This document shows positions 1 to 5,671 of a stretch of DNA of 8,194 nucleotides, one piece after another. Source of the stretch: Bacteroidales bacterium. Lineage in GTDB: Bacteria; Bacteroidota; Bacteroidia; Bacteroidales; JAGOPY01. Every line of letters begins with the position of its first letter. The stretch's first letter is position 1. The DNA lies in contig DAOWEV010000144.1 of assembly GCA_030638325.1 (NCBI GenBank), positions 1-8,194 of the forward strand, read 5' to 3'. The notes beneath the pieces are model-generated. The model had not been told where the DNA came from, made no database searches, and saw nothing but the letters and a program-made list of their open reading frames with translations. The translations under genes were made by a program, and so were the position numbers.

Positions 1-153
1 AGCTTAAAGTTCATTTTCAAATTTTCTCAGTCAATTGTTTTCATCTTCGGACTTCGGTCTTCCATCTCTCAACTCTCTTAATGGTTAAATATTATTTTGA
101 TGTGCTGGGAAATATAAATGAGTTTATTATATCTTTTAACAAACTATGTCTTC
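1..153. other. AT-rich gene-free region
   Basis: No credible coding region is seen on either strand here; both frames are broken by stops and the composition is strongly A+T. Together with 154-300 it forms the 300-base stretch downstream of the transposase. The only structure seen is a short TTCGGAC-type heptamer run near 46-66 (separate entry). The region may include the outer flank of the mobile element, but no element end can be placed. Confidence 0.6.
46..66. repeat. TTCGGAC-type heptamer array, copy 1
   Basis: Three tandem 7-bp units are seen: TTCGGAC (46-52), TTCGGTC (53-59) and the decayed TTCCATC (60-66). The same heptamer family recurs at 3947-3977 and 7100-7129 in the same orientation on the + strand, always outside genes. 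This copy is the shortest and most degenerate. Function is unknown. Confidence 0.7.
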
Positions 154-348
154 AATAAGGTTAATAAGGTTTGTAATGTGGCCGTTATGTTTTTCTACTA
201 AGGTTTAAGGATTTTGTAAAAATAAGGTTATACAAATATGAAGCAATCCATAAACATTACTTACGTTTAGTAAAAAAAACCTTATTTTCAACCATTAACC
301 TTAGTAGAAAATAATTAGACACGCGACATAAAACCTTATTACCTTATT
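154..348. repeat. nested inverted repeat (REP/IS-end-like palindrome)
   Basis: A left arm at 154-205 is inverted-repeated at 297-348; both arms are 52 nt. The inner ends match exactly over 15 nt (191-205 TTTTCTACTAAGGTT against 297-311). The outer ends match over 11 nt exactly (162-172 TAATAAGGTTT against 331-341), with further matching on either side and a diverged middle. The loop holds a second, smaller inverted pair of AATAAGGT (221-228 and 279-286). In all, AATAAGGT occurs three times on each strand, roughly symmetric about position 252. The right arm overlaps the 3' end of the transposase gene. Subterminal palindromes are a feature of IS200/IS605 ends and of REP sequences mobilised by related transposases, so a link to that protein is a reasonable inference, not a demonstrated one. 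Confidence 0.8.
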
Positions 349-783
349 TTTTTCCAAACTGTATTGATAATGTTGAATAAACAAGTCATATTCTTCCGCA
401 AAACTTATTTTCCTATGATGTTCAGGCTGACTGAGTATGTATTTGCATACTTTATCAACATCTGATTTTGAAACAGAAAATGCTGATGCTGATTGTTGCC
501 AGGCGAAATTCCCCCTGGTAAGCTTATTTGCATTGATAAAACTTTCGGTACTATCAGCTATAATAGTAGCTAATTCTATTTCTGAAATATCGGGTGAACG
601 AGAAACAAGAAAATGTACATGTTCGGGATTGACATAAATAGCGTACAATTTTGATAAATTGTTATTTACAATTCCTGTAATGTATTTTTCAATTCGAGTT
701 CTATTTTTTTCATGTATGATAGGTTTGCGATGCAATGTTGTGAAAACAAAATGGGTATAAAGGTTATTATATTCGATTTTCAT
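301..783 (-). CDS. tnpA: IS200/IS605-family Y1 (HUH) transposase TnpA
   Basis: 160-residue protein of the Y1 single-strand transposase family, which cuts and joins single-stranded DNA at palindromic ends. The HUH metal-binding motif is visible as H55-V-H57 in NPEHVHFLV. The nucleophile region is VCKYILSQPEHH, giving Tyr115 as the likely catalytic tyrosine and Gln119 as the associated metal ligand. The WQQSASAFSVS segment (95-105) is also typical. Length is normal for the family (about 150), so it looks intact. The start is the ATG at 783; no Shine-Dalgarno is seen, as is common in Bacteroidota. The gene lies 37 bp downstream of iorB on the same strand and could be expressed by read-through. 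The last 15 codons (from NKVIRF onward) are read from the right arm of the 154-348 inverted repeat, so the C-terminal tail may differ from relatives. No accessory TnpB is present. A RAYT-like or domesticated role is an alternative. Confidence 0.88.
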   Translation of the reverse strand: MKIEYNNLYTHFVFTTLHRKPIIHEKNRTRIEKYITGIVNNNLSKLYAIYVNPEHVHFLVSRSPDISEIELATIIADSTESFINANKLTRGNFAWQQSASAFSVSKSDVDKVCKYILSQPEHHRKISFAEEYDLFIQHYQYSLEKNKVIRFYVACLIIFY

Positions 784-820
784 ATAAAGAAATGTTTTAC
801 TTCAGGCCAATAGTACAAAT

Positions 821-1417
821 TCAGGTTATTTTCAACGGCCTGCTGTTCTCAGCAACTTCTCTGCCGGCTTTCAGGGCGTCCAGGTTTTTTTGGATGACGT
901 CTTCGCCTTTTGATTTAAAGATGGTTGCAATGGCTTTTTCCAGCCATGCATATTCAAGGCCCAGGTAGGGAGAAGCGGCTCCCAGGATAACTATGTTTTC
1001 CGACCTGCGTGCATCCAGTTCCATGGCGATACCTTTTGCATCCAGCTTCACATGATTGGGCAACTTTTCGATCTCAAGTATAACCTCCTGAATATCCGGG
1101 TAATTCGGAATATTAATATGGGGTGTGGTACTGGTAATTAACCAGCCATTTTTCGAGAGTAAAGGTAAATAGCGTAATGATTCCATAGGTTCGACTGAAA
1201 TGATAAGGTCGGCTTTCCCGTATGGGATCAGATCAGATAATATTTCCTTATCGGAGATCCTCAGGTTCGACTGTACATCGCCTCCCCGTTGGCTCATGCC
1301 GTGCACTTCAGCTTGTTTGAGGAAGAGGCCTGCATCCAGGGCTGCCGTGCCGATCACCGCAGCAATGGACAGGATTCCCTGTCCCCCTACTCCAGCCAGT
1401 ATGATATCTTTTGTCAT
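821..1417 (-). CDS. iorB: indolepyruvate:ferredoxin oxidoreductase, beta subunit
   Basis: 198-residue small subunit of the IOR complex, which oxidatively decarboxylates indolepyruvate and other arylpyruvates to aryl-acetyl-CoA with reduction of ferredoxin in the cytoplasm. The whole protein is a pyruvate-ferredoxin oxidoreductase gamma-type domain. Visible family signatures are the N-terminal glycine-rich GVGGQG (9-14) and the EVHGMSQRGGDV block (37-48). Length is close to the family norm. It starts at the ATG at 1417, six bases after the iorA stop, so the two are translationally close and almost certainly co-transcribed. No SD sequence is evident. A transposase gene follows 37 bp after its stop with no obvious terminator between. 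Confidence 0.93.
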   Translation of the reverse strand: MTKDIILAGVGGQGILSIAAVIGTAALDAGLFLKQAEVHGMSQRGGDVQSNLRISDKEILSDLIPYGKADLIISVEPMESLRYLPLLSKNGWLITSTTPHINIPNYPDIQEVILEIEKLPNHVKLDAKGIAMELDARRSENIVILGAASPYLGLEYAWLEKAIATIFKSKGEDVIQKNLDALKAGREVAENSRPLKIT

Positions 1418-1423
1418 TGGATA

Positions 1424-3046
1424 TTATTTAACCGTTTCCCGTTCTTTTTTCTTTTTCTCTTCACGAATTCTACGGGCCGCCAAATGCAGACATTCCCTTC
1501 GCGGGATGATAACGGAAACACCTTCGTACTCAATTTCTTCCTTTATAACACCCAGGTTCACATCATGATATTTAGGTGAAGGATTAAGAACTCTGATATG
1601 TTCTTCTTCAACGCCAAGGGCCATGCAAATATTTTCTATTTTACCGCTTGCAGATGATTTCTGCATGCCGGTCATGGCTGTGGTGGCATTGTCCAGGATC
1701 ATGACCGTTATGGACGAGTTGTCATTTACCGCATCCAGCAAGCCGGTCATGCCGGAATGGGTAAAGGTGGAATCGCCGATAACTGCAACAGCCGGCACAA
1801 AACCGGCATCGGCAGCTCCTTTGGCCATGGTGATGGAAGCGCCCATATCCACACAGGTATCGATAGCCGTGAAAGGCTCCAGCGCACCCAAAGTGTAACA
1901 TCCTATATCGGAAAAAACCCGGCCTTTGGAATATTTTTCCAGTGCTTCATTCAGGGCATTATAAGAAAATATGTGCGGACAGCCTTTACATAGTGAAGGT
2001 GGCCTGGCTTTTACAATATCCGGGATGGGCATTCCTGATGTATCTTCCAGGCCCATAGCCCGGGCCACTAAATTTGGGTTTAACTCTCCGTCGAAAGGCA
2101 GGGTTCCATCAAACCGTCCTTTAATGGGCTTTCCCTTATCCAGGAAACCCCTTAACATCTCTTCCACAAACGGGAATCCTTCTTCCAATAACAGGATCTC
2201 ATCGCATTCATCATATATTCTCTCTACCAGTGTTTTCGGTATAGGATACTGCCCGATTTTCAGCAAAGGGTGCGGAAAATCGCCATTCTTATAATTCTCC
2301 AGTAAATAGTTATTGGCAATACCACAAGCTATGATACCCAGGCTTTTATCCTTCCCCTCATAATAGCTGTTAAATACAGATCTGTCGGACTCATCACGAA
2401 GCAGTTCCTGGGTTCTCAACAAACCTTTGTATTGTTTCCTGGCGTTTGCAGGCAATAGGATAAACTGCCGGGGATTTCCCGGTAAACTGAGCTCATTCTG
2501 AGGTAACACATTTTTCCTGACAACACCTGCCCTGGAATGAGCCAGGCGGGTTGTGATCCGTACCATGACAGGGATACGGAAACGCTCAGAGAGTTCGAAC
2601 CCGTATCTGATCATATCGTATGCTTCCTGCTGGTTGACCGGTTCCAATATCGGGACCATAGCAAACTTACCGTAGAACCTGGAATCCTGTTCATTCTGGG
2701 AAGAATGCATTGACGGGTCATCGGCAACAACAACGATCAGGCCTCCATTGGCTCCCGTGATCGCAGAATTAATAAATGCATCGGCAGCTACATTCATACC
2801 CACATGTTTCATACAGACCATGGCCCTTTTTCCGGCATACGACATCCCTAAACCCGCTTCCATAGCCGTCTTTTCATTGGCAGACCACTCGGCTCTTATC
2901 TTTCCCTCCATCGCCTCTTCCGACTGCTGAATGTATTCAGTTATCTCAGTGGAAGGTGTTCCGGGATAAGCAAAGACCCCCGACAGGCCGGCATCTATAG
3001 CGCCCTGTGCAATGGCCTCATCTCCAAGTAACAACATTCGCTGCAT
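1424..3046 (-). CDS. iorA: indolepyruvate:ferredoxin oxidoreductase, alpha subunit (short form)
   Basis: 540-residue large subunit of IOR, carrying thiamine diphosphate and acting with IorB in catabolism of aromatic amino acids after transamination. The N-terminal pyrimidine-binding half holds AYPGTPSTEI (26-35) and the AEWSANEKTAMEAGLGMSYAG region (52-72). The C-terminal half has the cysteine motif CKGCPH (353-358) and the diphosphate-binding block starting GDSTFTH (424-430) and ending LDN (451-453). The best-known IorA proteins are longer and end in a two-[4Fe-4S] ferredoxin-like domain. Here the chain stops in a charged tail (RRIREEKKKKERETVK) with no CxxCxxC set, so that domain is absent. 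I recall similar short forms from other Bacteroidota, so this is probably native rather than a truncation. The start is the ATG at 3046, with candidate -7 boxes 41-57 bp upstream. Confidence 0.93.
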   Translation of the reverse strand: MQRMLLLGDEAIAQGAIDAGLSGVFAYPGTPSTEITEYIQQSEEAMEGKIRAEWSANEKTAMEAGLGMSYAGKRAMVCMKHVGMNVAADAFINSAITGANGGLIVVVADDPSMHSSQNEQDSRFYGKFAMVPILEPVNQQEAYDMIRYGFELSERFRIPVMVRITTRLAHSRAGVVRKNVLPQNELSLPGNPRQFILLPANARKQYKGLLRTQELLRDESDRSVFNSYYEGKDKSLGIIACGIANNYLLENYKNGDFPHPLLKIGQYPIPKTLVERIYDECDEILLLEEGFPFVEEMLRGFLDKGKPIKGRFDGTLPFDGELNPNLVARAMGLEDTSGMPIPDIVKARPPSLCKGCPHIFSYNALNEALEKYSKGRVFSDIGCYTLGALEPFTAIDTCVDMGASITMAKGAADAGFVPAVAVIGDSTFTHSGMTGLLDAVNDNSSITVMILDNATTAMTGMQKSSASGKIENICMALGVEEEHIRVLNPSPKYHDVNLGVIKEEIEYEGVSVIIPRRECLHLAARRIREEKKKKERETVK

Positions 3047-3086
3047 ACAAGCTGATTTTTATGTTGAAAATTCATTTCGGCATTCA

Positions 3087-3103
3087 CAAAAATAACAAAA
3101 TTA
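3087..3103 (-). promoter_or_regulatory. candidate iorAB promoter -7 boxes
   Basis: On the minus strand two overlapping-spaced matches to the Bacteroidota -7 consensus TAnnTTTG occur upstream of iorA: TAATTTTG (3103 to 3096) and TATTTTTG (3094 to 3087). Either would leave a leader of roughly 35-50 nt. No convincing TTG-type -33 element at standard spacing is seen, so the call rests on the -7 box and position alone. Confidence 0.4.
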
Positions 3104-3179
3104 GCGGTAATTACAGGTCACTTAGCTATTTGCAATGATTATAAATTAGGGTTTTACTGTTATTTTAATGGAAATGGGC

Positions 3180-3259
3180 AAATGCTTAAATGCTTAAATG
3201 GGGACTTGCTATTTATTGCTCCTACATTCAATCATTTAATCATTTTAGCATTCAATCAT
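3180..3259. repeat. short octamer and direct repeats in the iorA-acpH divergent region
   Basis: AAATGCTT occurs twice in tandem (3180-3187, 3188-3195), followed by a third partial unit AAATGGGG. Further on, AATCATTT is repeated in tandem (3230-3237, 3238-3245), and CATTCAATCAT occurs as an 11-bp direct repeat with 24-bp spacing (3225-3235 and 3249-3259). The block sits immediately upstream of the acpH -7 box. It could be simple-sequence decay or binding-site repeats; nothing decides between these. Confidence 0.6.
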
Positions 3260-3267
3260 AAATCCAT

Positions 3268-3275
3268 TAACTTTG
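3268..3275 (+). promoter_or_regulatory. acpH promoter -7 box
   Basis: TAACTTTG matches the Bacteroidota sigma-ABfr -7 consensus TAnnTTTG exactly. It ends only 5 bases before the ATG at 3281, so a transcript starting at the usual distance would begin at or within a few bases of the start codon. No clear -33 TTG is visible. Confidence 0.5.
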
Positions 3276-3280
3276 CAGTT

Positions 3281-3862
3281 ATGAATTTCCTTGCACATCT
3301 ATACCTCTCCGGGAAAAATGAAGATATCATGTTCGGCAATTTTATAGCAGATGCCGTAAAAGGGAAATCTATGAACGGTTATCCTCCTAAAATCCGGGAT
3401 GGTATATTGTTGCACCGGGAAATAGATCAATTTACCGACCAGCACCCGGTATTTATAGAGAGTAAAAAACGGTTGCAGCCAAAATACAGAAAGTTTTCAG
3501 CGGTTATCGTTGATATTTATTATGATCATTTCCTGGCAAAGAACTGGGATGATTATTCCGATGAAGACCTGAAAATATTTGTCTCCAGGGCATATGCATT
3601 ACTAATTAAAAAATTCCGTTTGTTACCGCCCAGGCCGAAGCTGTTATTGCCATTTATGATCACACAGAACTGGCTGGTAGGCTATCGGAATTTTCACAAC
3701 TTGCAAAGAGTGTTCCGGGGTATGTCGAGAAGAACCAGCTTCGATTCGGGGATGGAAAACGCCGTTGAAGATCTGAAACTGGATTATGCAGCATATGAGC
3801 AGGAGTTCAAGCTCTTTTTCCCGGATATTATCAATCATTTTCATCCTTACAGTAAACAGTAA
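3281..3862 (+). CDS. acpH: acyl carrier protein phosphodiesterase (AcpH/DUF479 family)
   Basis: 193-residue cytoplasmic protein of the AcpH (YajB) family, which removes the 4'-phosphopantetheine arm from holo-ACP. The ATG at 3281 gives MNFLAHLYLS, the family's conserved N-terminus, and exactly the length I recall for the E. coli protein. A longer in-frame opening from 3182 adds 33 residues of non-family sequence across a promoter, so it was not used. Conserved blocks seen: FGNFIADAVKG (18-28), LLHREIDQFTDQHP (43-56) with candidate metal-binding His/Asp residues, DIYYDHFLAKNW (78-89), and WLVGYRNF (131-138). The last codons and the stop (YSKQ-stop) come from a CAGTAAA/CAGTGAA heptamer array, so the C-terminus may vary between strains. 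It is transcribed divergently from iorA. E. coli-type biochemistry is inferred; some family members may hydrolyse other substrates. Confidence 0.85.
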   Translation: MNFLAHLYLSGKNEDIMFGNFIADAVKGKSMNGYPPKIRDGILLHREIDQFTDQHPVFIESKKRLQPKYRKFSAVIVDIYYDHFLAKNWDDYSDEDLKIFVSRAYALLIKKFRLLPPRPKLLLPFMITQNWLVGYRNFHNLQRVFRGMSRRTSFDSGMENAVEDLKLDYAAYEQEFKLFFPDIINHFHPYSKQ

Positions 3863-3926
3863 ACAGTAAACAGTGAACAGTGAACAGTGAACAGTGAACA
3901 GTGAACAGTGAACAGTGAACAGTGAA
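3850..3926. repeat. 11-unit CAGTRAA heptamer tandem array
   Basis: Eleven perfect-length 7-bp units are seen: three CAGTAAA (3850-3870) followed by eight identical CAGTGAA (3871-3926). The run begins inside acpH, and the TAA stop at 3860-3862 lies in the second unit. The eight identical copies suggest recent slippage expansion. A weak flanking stem, ACAGT (3919-3923) with ACTGT (3933-3937), is present but is too weak to call a terminator. Confidence 0.95.
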
Positions 3927-3946
3927 CTGATAACTGTAGCTCAGCC

Positions 3947-3977
3947 TTCCGACTTCGGACTTCGGACTTCCGACTTC
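3947..3977. repeat. TTCGGAC-type heptamer array, copy 2
   Basis: Four 7-bp units plus a partial one: TTCCGAC (3947-3953), TTCGGAC (3954-3960), TTCGGAC (3961-3967), TTCCGAC (3968-3974), TTC. The two unit variants contain TCCGA and TCGGA, which are reverse complements, so the array can fold on itself (for example 3948-3952 with 3962-3966). It lies 20 bp after the CAGTGAA array and ends shortly before the kinase promoter. Confidence 0.9.
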
Positions 3978-3996
3978 ATTGTAATCCCTTTTTACT

Positions 3997-4004
3997 TAAC
4001 TTTG
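3997..4004 (+). promoter_or_regulatory. promoter -7 box of the histidine kinase gene
   Basis: TAACTTTG exactly matches the TAnnTTTG -7 consensus and is identical to the acpH box at 3268-3275. A TTG at 3979-3981 is a possible -33 element, but the 15-bp spacer is shorter than usual. The leader to the ATG at 4030 would be about 20 nt, with no SD. Confidence 0.5.
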
Positions 4005-4029
4005 CATAACTGCAACCAGTTTTATACAA

Positions 4030-5253
4030 ATGGGAAAATTATCAATAGAGGACAAGATCAATATTCTGCATCAGGTCAATATATTTTCTGAGACAAGCCC
4101 TGATTTGTTAGGCAAGATCGCTACATCACTTGAAGAAGTTCCGGTGCTGAAAGGAAAAAAAATTATTGAAAAAGGTACTGTTGGAGATGCCGTTTATATA
4201 CTTTTCAAAGGTAAAGTCAGGATACATGACGGAAATCACGTGCTGGCAAGGCTTGAGGCCGGGGAGGTCTTCGGTGAATATGCCCTCATCGACAAGCATA
4301 ACAGGTCAGCCTCCGTTACGGCTGAGGAAAATTGCCTGCTGTTAAAACTGAACAGGACTGATTTCTACCGGGTTGCCGAAGGAAATATTGAAATACTCCG
4401 GGGTATACTCAAGGTTCTGATCAAACGTATACGAGACATGAATGCTCTTGAGGAGAAACTTTCCAAAAGCTATCTGAAGATCCAAAAACAAAAAGATCAG
4501 ATTGAGAAACAGCATTCCAATATTATACATCAAAAGGAGCAATTGGAACTGCAAAATTATGACCTGATAAAGTTAAACGAGGAAAAAAATCACTTCATCA
4601 GCGTCCTCATCCATGGGCTGAAGAATCCCCTGACGAGCAGCCTTTGTCTGACTGAAATGATGGAAACCGGTCGTGAAGATCTCAATCAGAGCCATCAGGA
4701 ATACATTCAGATCGTTCGTAAATCACTTCGCAGGATCAATAACCTGGTCAATGAAATCTTAGATGTAAACGCTATTGACTCAAAGGTTTTTGAGCTGAAG
4801 TATGAAAATCTTAAACCCAGGGATATCATAACAGAACTGATTGAAAATTATCAATATACAATTGGGCAGAAAAATATTACTTTGACAATGTCCCTTCAGG
4901 ATATTAAAACAAAATTGAACAGGGTTTACTTTACCCAGATCGTTGACAACCTTTTATCCAATGCCGTCAAGTTCACACCACAAGACAAGTCAATTGATGT
5001 ACGGTTTTACGCGTCTGATGGTAAGATCATTTTTTCAATCAGTGACGAAGGTCCGGGCATTCTAAAAGAGAGGCTGAAAACCATCTTCGATGAATACAAA
5101 AGGCAACGCACCATGGAAGAGCAGGAAGCCCCTTCCACCGGCCTGGGCCTGGCAATCGTATATAAGTATGTTTCAGCCATGAATGGAACAGTCTCATGCG
5201 AAAGTGATCCTGAAAACGGGACAAGCTTCATAGTTGAATTCAATCAGGAATAA
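4030..5253 (+). CDS. soluble sensor histidine kinase with N-terminal cyclic-nucleotide-binding domain
   Basis: 407-residue protein with three parts. Residues about 12-125 form a CRP-type cyclic-nucleotide-binding beta-barrel, with the phosphate-binding cassette FGEYALIDKHNRSASV (81-96) including the usual Gly-Glu and Arg92. Residues about 135-188 are a charged Lys/Glu/Gln-rich likely coiled coil. The kinase core follows: an H-box around His195 (LIHGLKNPL), an N-box QIVDNLLSNAVKF (303-315), a G1 box DEGPGI (339-344) and a G2 box TGLGLAI (370-376). No signal peptide or membrane segment is visible, so it should act in the cytoplasm, sensing a small ligand and passing phosphate to an unlinked response regulator (none in this window). 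Oddly, the acidic residue that normally follows the phospho-accepting His is Gly196. The ligand is unknown; cAMP should not be assumed in this phylum. The 3' end overlaps yjbQ by 10 bp, convergently. Confidence 0.9.
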   Translation: MGKLSIEDKINILHQVNIFSETSPDLLGKIATSLEEVPVLKGKKIIEKGTVGDAVYILFKGKVRIHDGNHVLARLEAGEVFGEYALIDKHNRSASVTAEENCLLLKLNRTDFYRVAEGNIEILRGILKVLIKRIRDMNALEEKLSKSYLKIQKQKDQIEKQHSNIIHQKEQLELQNYDLIKLNEEKNHFISVLIHGLKNPLTSSLCLTEMMETGREDLNQSHQEYIQIVRKSLRRINNLVNEILDVNAIDSKVFELKYENLKPRDIITELIENYQYTIGQKNITLTMSLQDIKTKLNRVYFTQIVDNLLSNAVKFTPQDKSIDVRFYASDGKIIFSISDEGPGILKERLKTIFDEYKRQRTMEEQEAPSTGLGLAIVYKYVSAMNGTVSCESDPENGTSFIVEFNQE

Positions 5254-5654
5254 ACCGATAACACCAGTCTCCGGTTTCCTCCTCTGTTTCTGAATTCACA
5301 AAGATAGATCCCCTGCCAGGTTCCCATATTCAATCTTCCGCCGGTAATGGGAATGTTCACAGAATGGCCTGTCAGAGATGACTTAAAATGTGCCGGCATA
5401 TCGTCGGATCCTTCAAAAGAATGTCTGTAATCCGGTTGGTTTTCCGGAACGAGTTTATTAAAAATGGTCTCAAAGTCCATCCTGGCTGTTGGATCGGCGT
5501 TTTCATTGATGCTCAGACCTGCTGAGGTATGTTTGATGAAAATGTTCAACATACCCTTTTCCGGAAGGACAGGCAATTGTCTTTCGATAATATCAGTGAT
5601 AAGGTGAAATCCTCTCGGGAATTCGGGTAATGATATTTCAAATTGTTGAGTCAT
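5244..5654 (-). CDS. yjbQ: YjbQ/UPF0047 family protein
   Basis: 136-residue single-domain protein of the YjbQ (UPF0047) family, small cytoplasmic trimeric enzymes; some members have been reported with weak thiamine-phosphate synthase activity, but the physiological role is unsettled. All family hallmarks are visible: KHTSAGLSINENADP (41-55), YRHSFEGSDDMPAHFKSSL (76-94) with its conserved His residues, and GTWQGIYLCEFRNRG (111-125). The ATG at 5654 was taken as start; a TTG directly before it (5657) would add one residue and is less likely. It follows the citrate synthase stop by 17 bp on the same strand, so it is probably the last gene of that transcript. Its 3' end overlaps the kinase gene by 10 bp tail to tail. 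Confidence 0.92.
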   Translation of the reverse strand: MTQQFEISLPEFPRGFHLITDIIERQLPVLPEKGMLNIFIKHTSAGLSINENADPTARMDFETIFNKLVPENQPDYRHSFEGSDDMPAHFKSSLTGHSVNIPITGGRLNMGTWQGIYLCEFRNRGGNRRLVLSVYS

Positions 5655-5671
5655 CAAAAATTTTCTAAGCT

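Noticed and set aside
154..348. CRISPR-like array from repeated AATAAGGT motifs
   Set aside because: Motifs are only 8 nt, occur on both strands symmetrically and lack regular spacer lengths; it is an inverted repeat, not an array.
808..815. Separate promoter for the transposase (TACTATTG on the minus strand)
   Set aside because: It mismatches the TTTG core of the -7 consensus and has no -33 partner; read-through from iorAB is equally possible.
1200..2294. Several plus-strand open frames inside iorA/iorB
   Set aside because: They are antisense shadows of well-conserved genes, with no family features of their own.
3182..3280. N-terminal extension of acpH from the ATG at 3182
   Set aside because: It adds 33 residues of repeat-derived, non-family sequence across a -7 box; the family N-terminus MNFLAHL starts at 3281.
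3919..3937. Terminator after acpH (ACAGT/ACTGT stem)
   Set aside because: Only a 5-bp stem with a 9-nt loop and no U run; it is a by-product of the repeat array.
5655..5657. TTG start for yjbQ one codon upstream
   Set aside because: An ATG follows immediately at 5654; no reason to prefer the rarer TTG.
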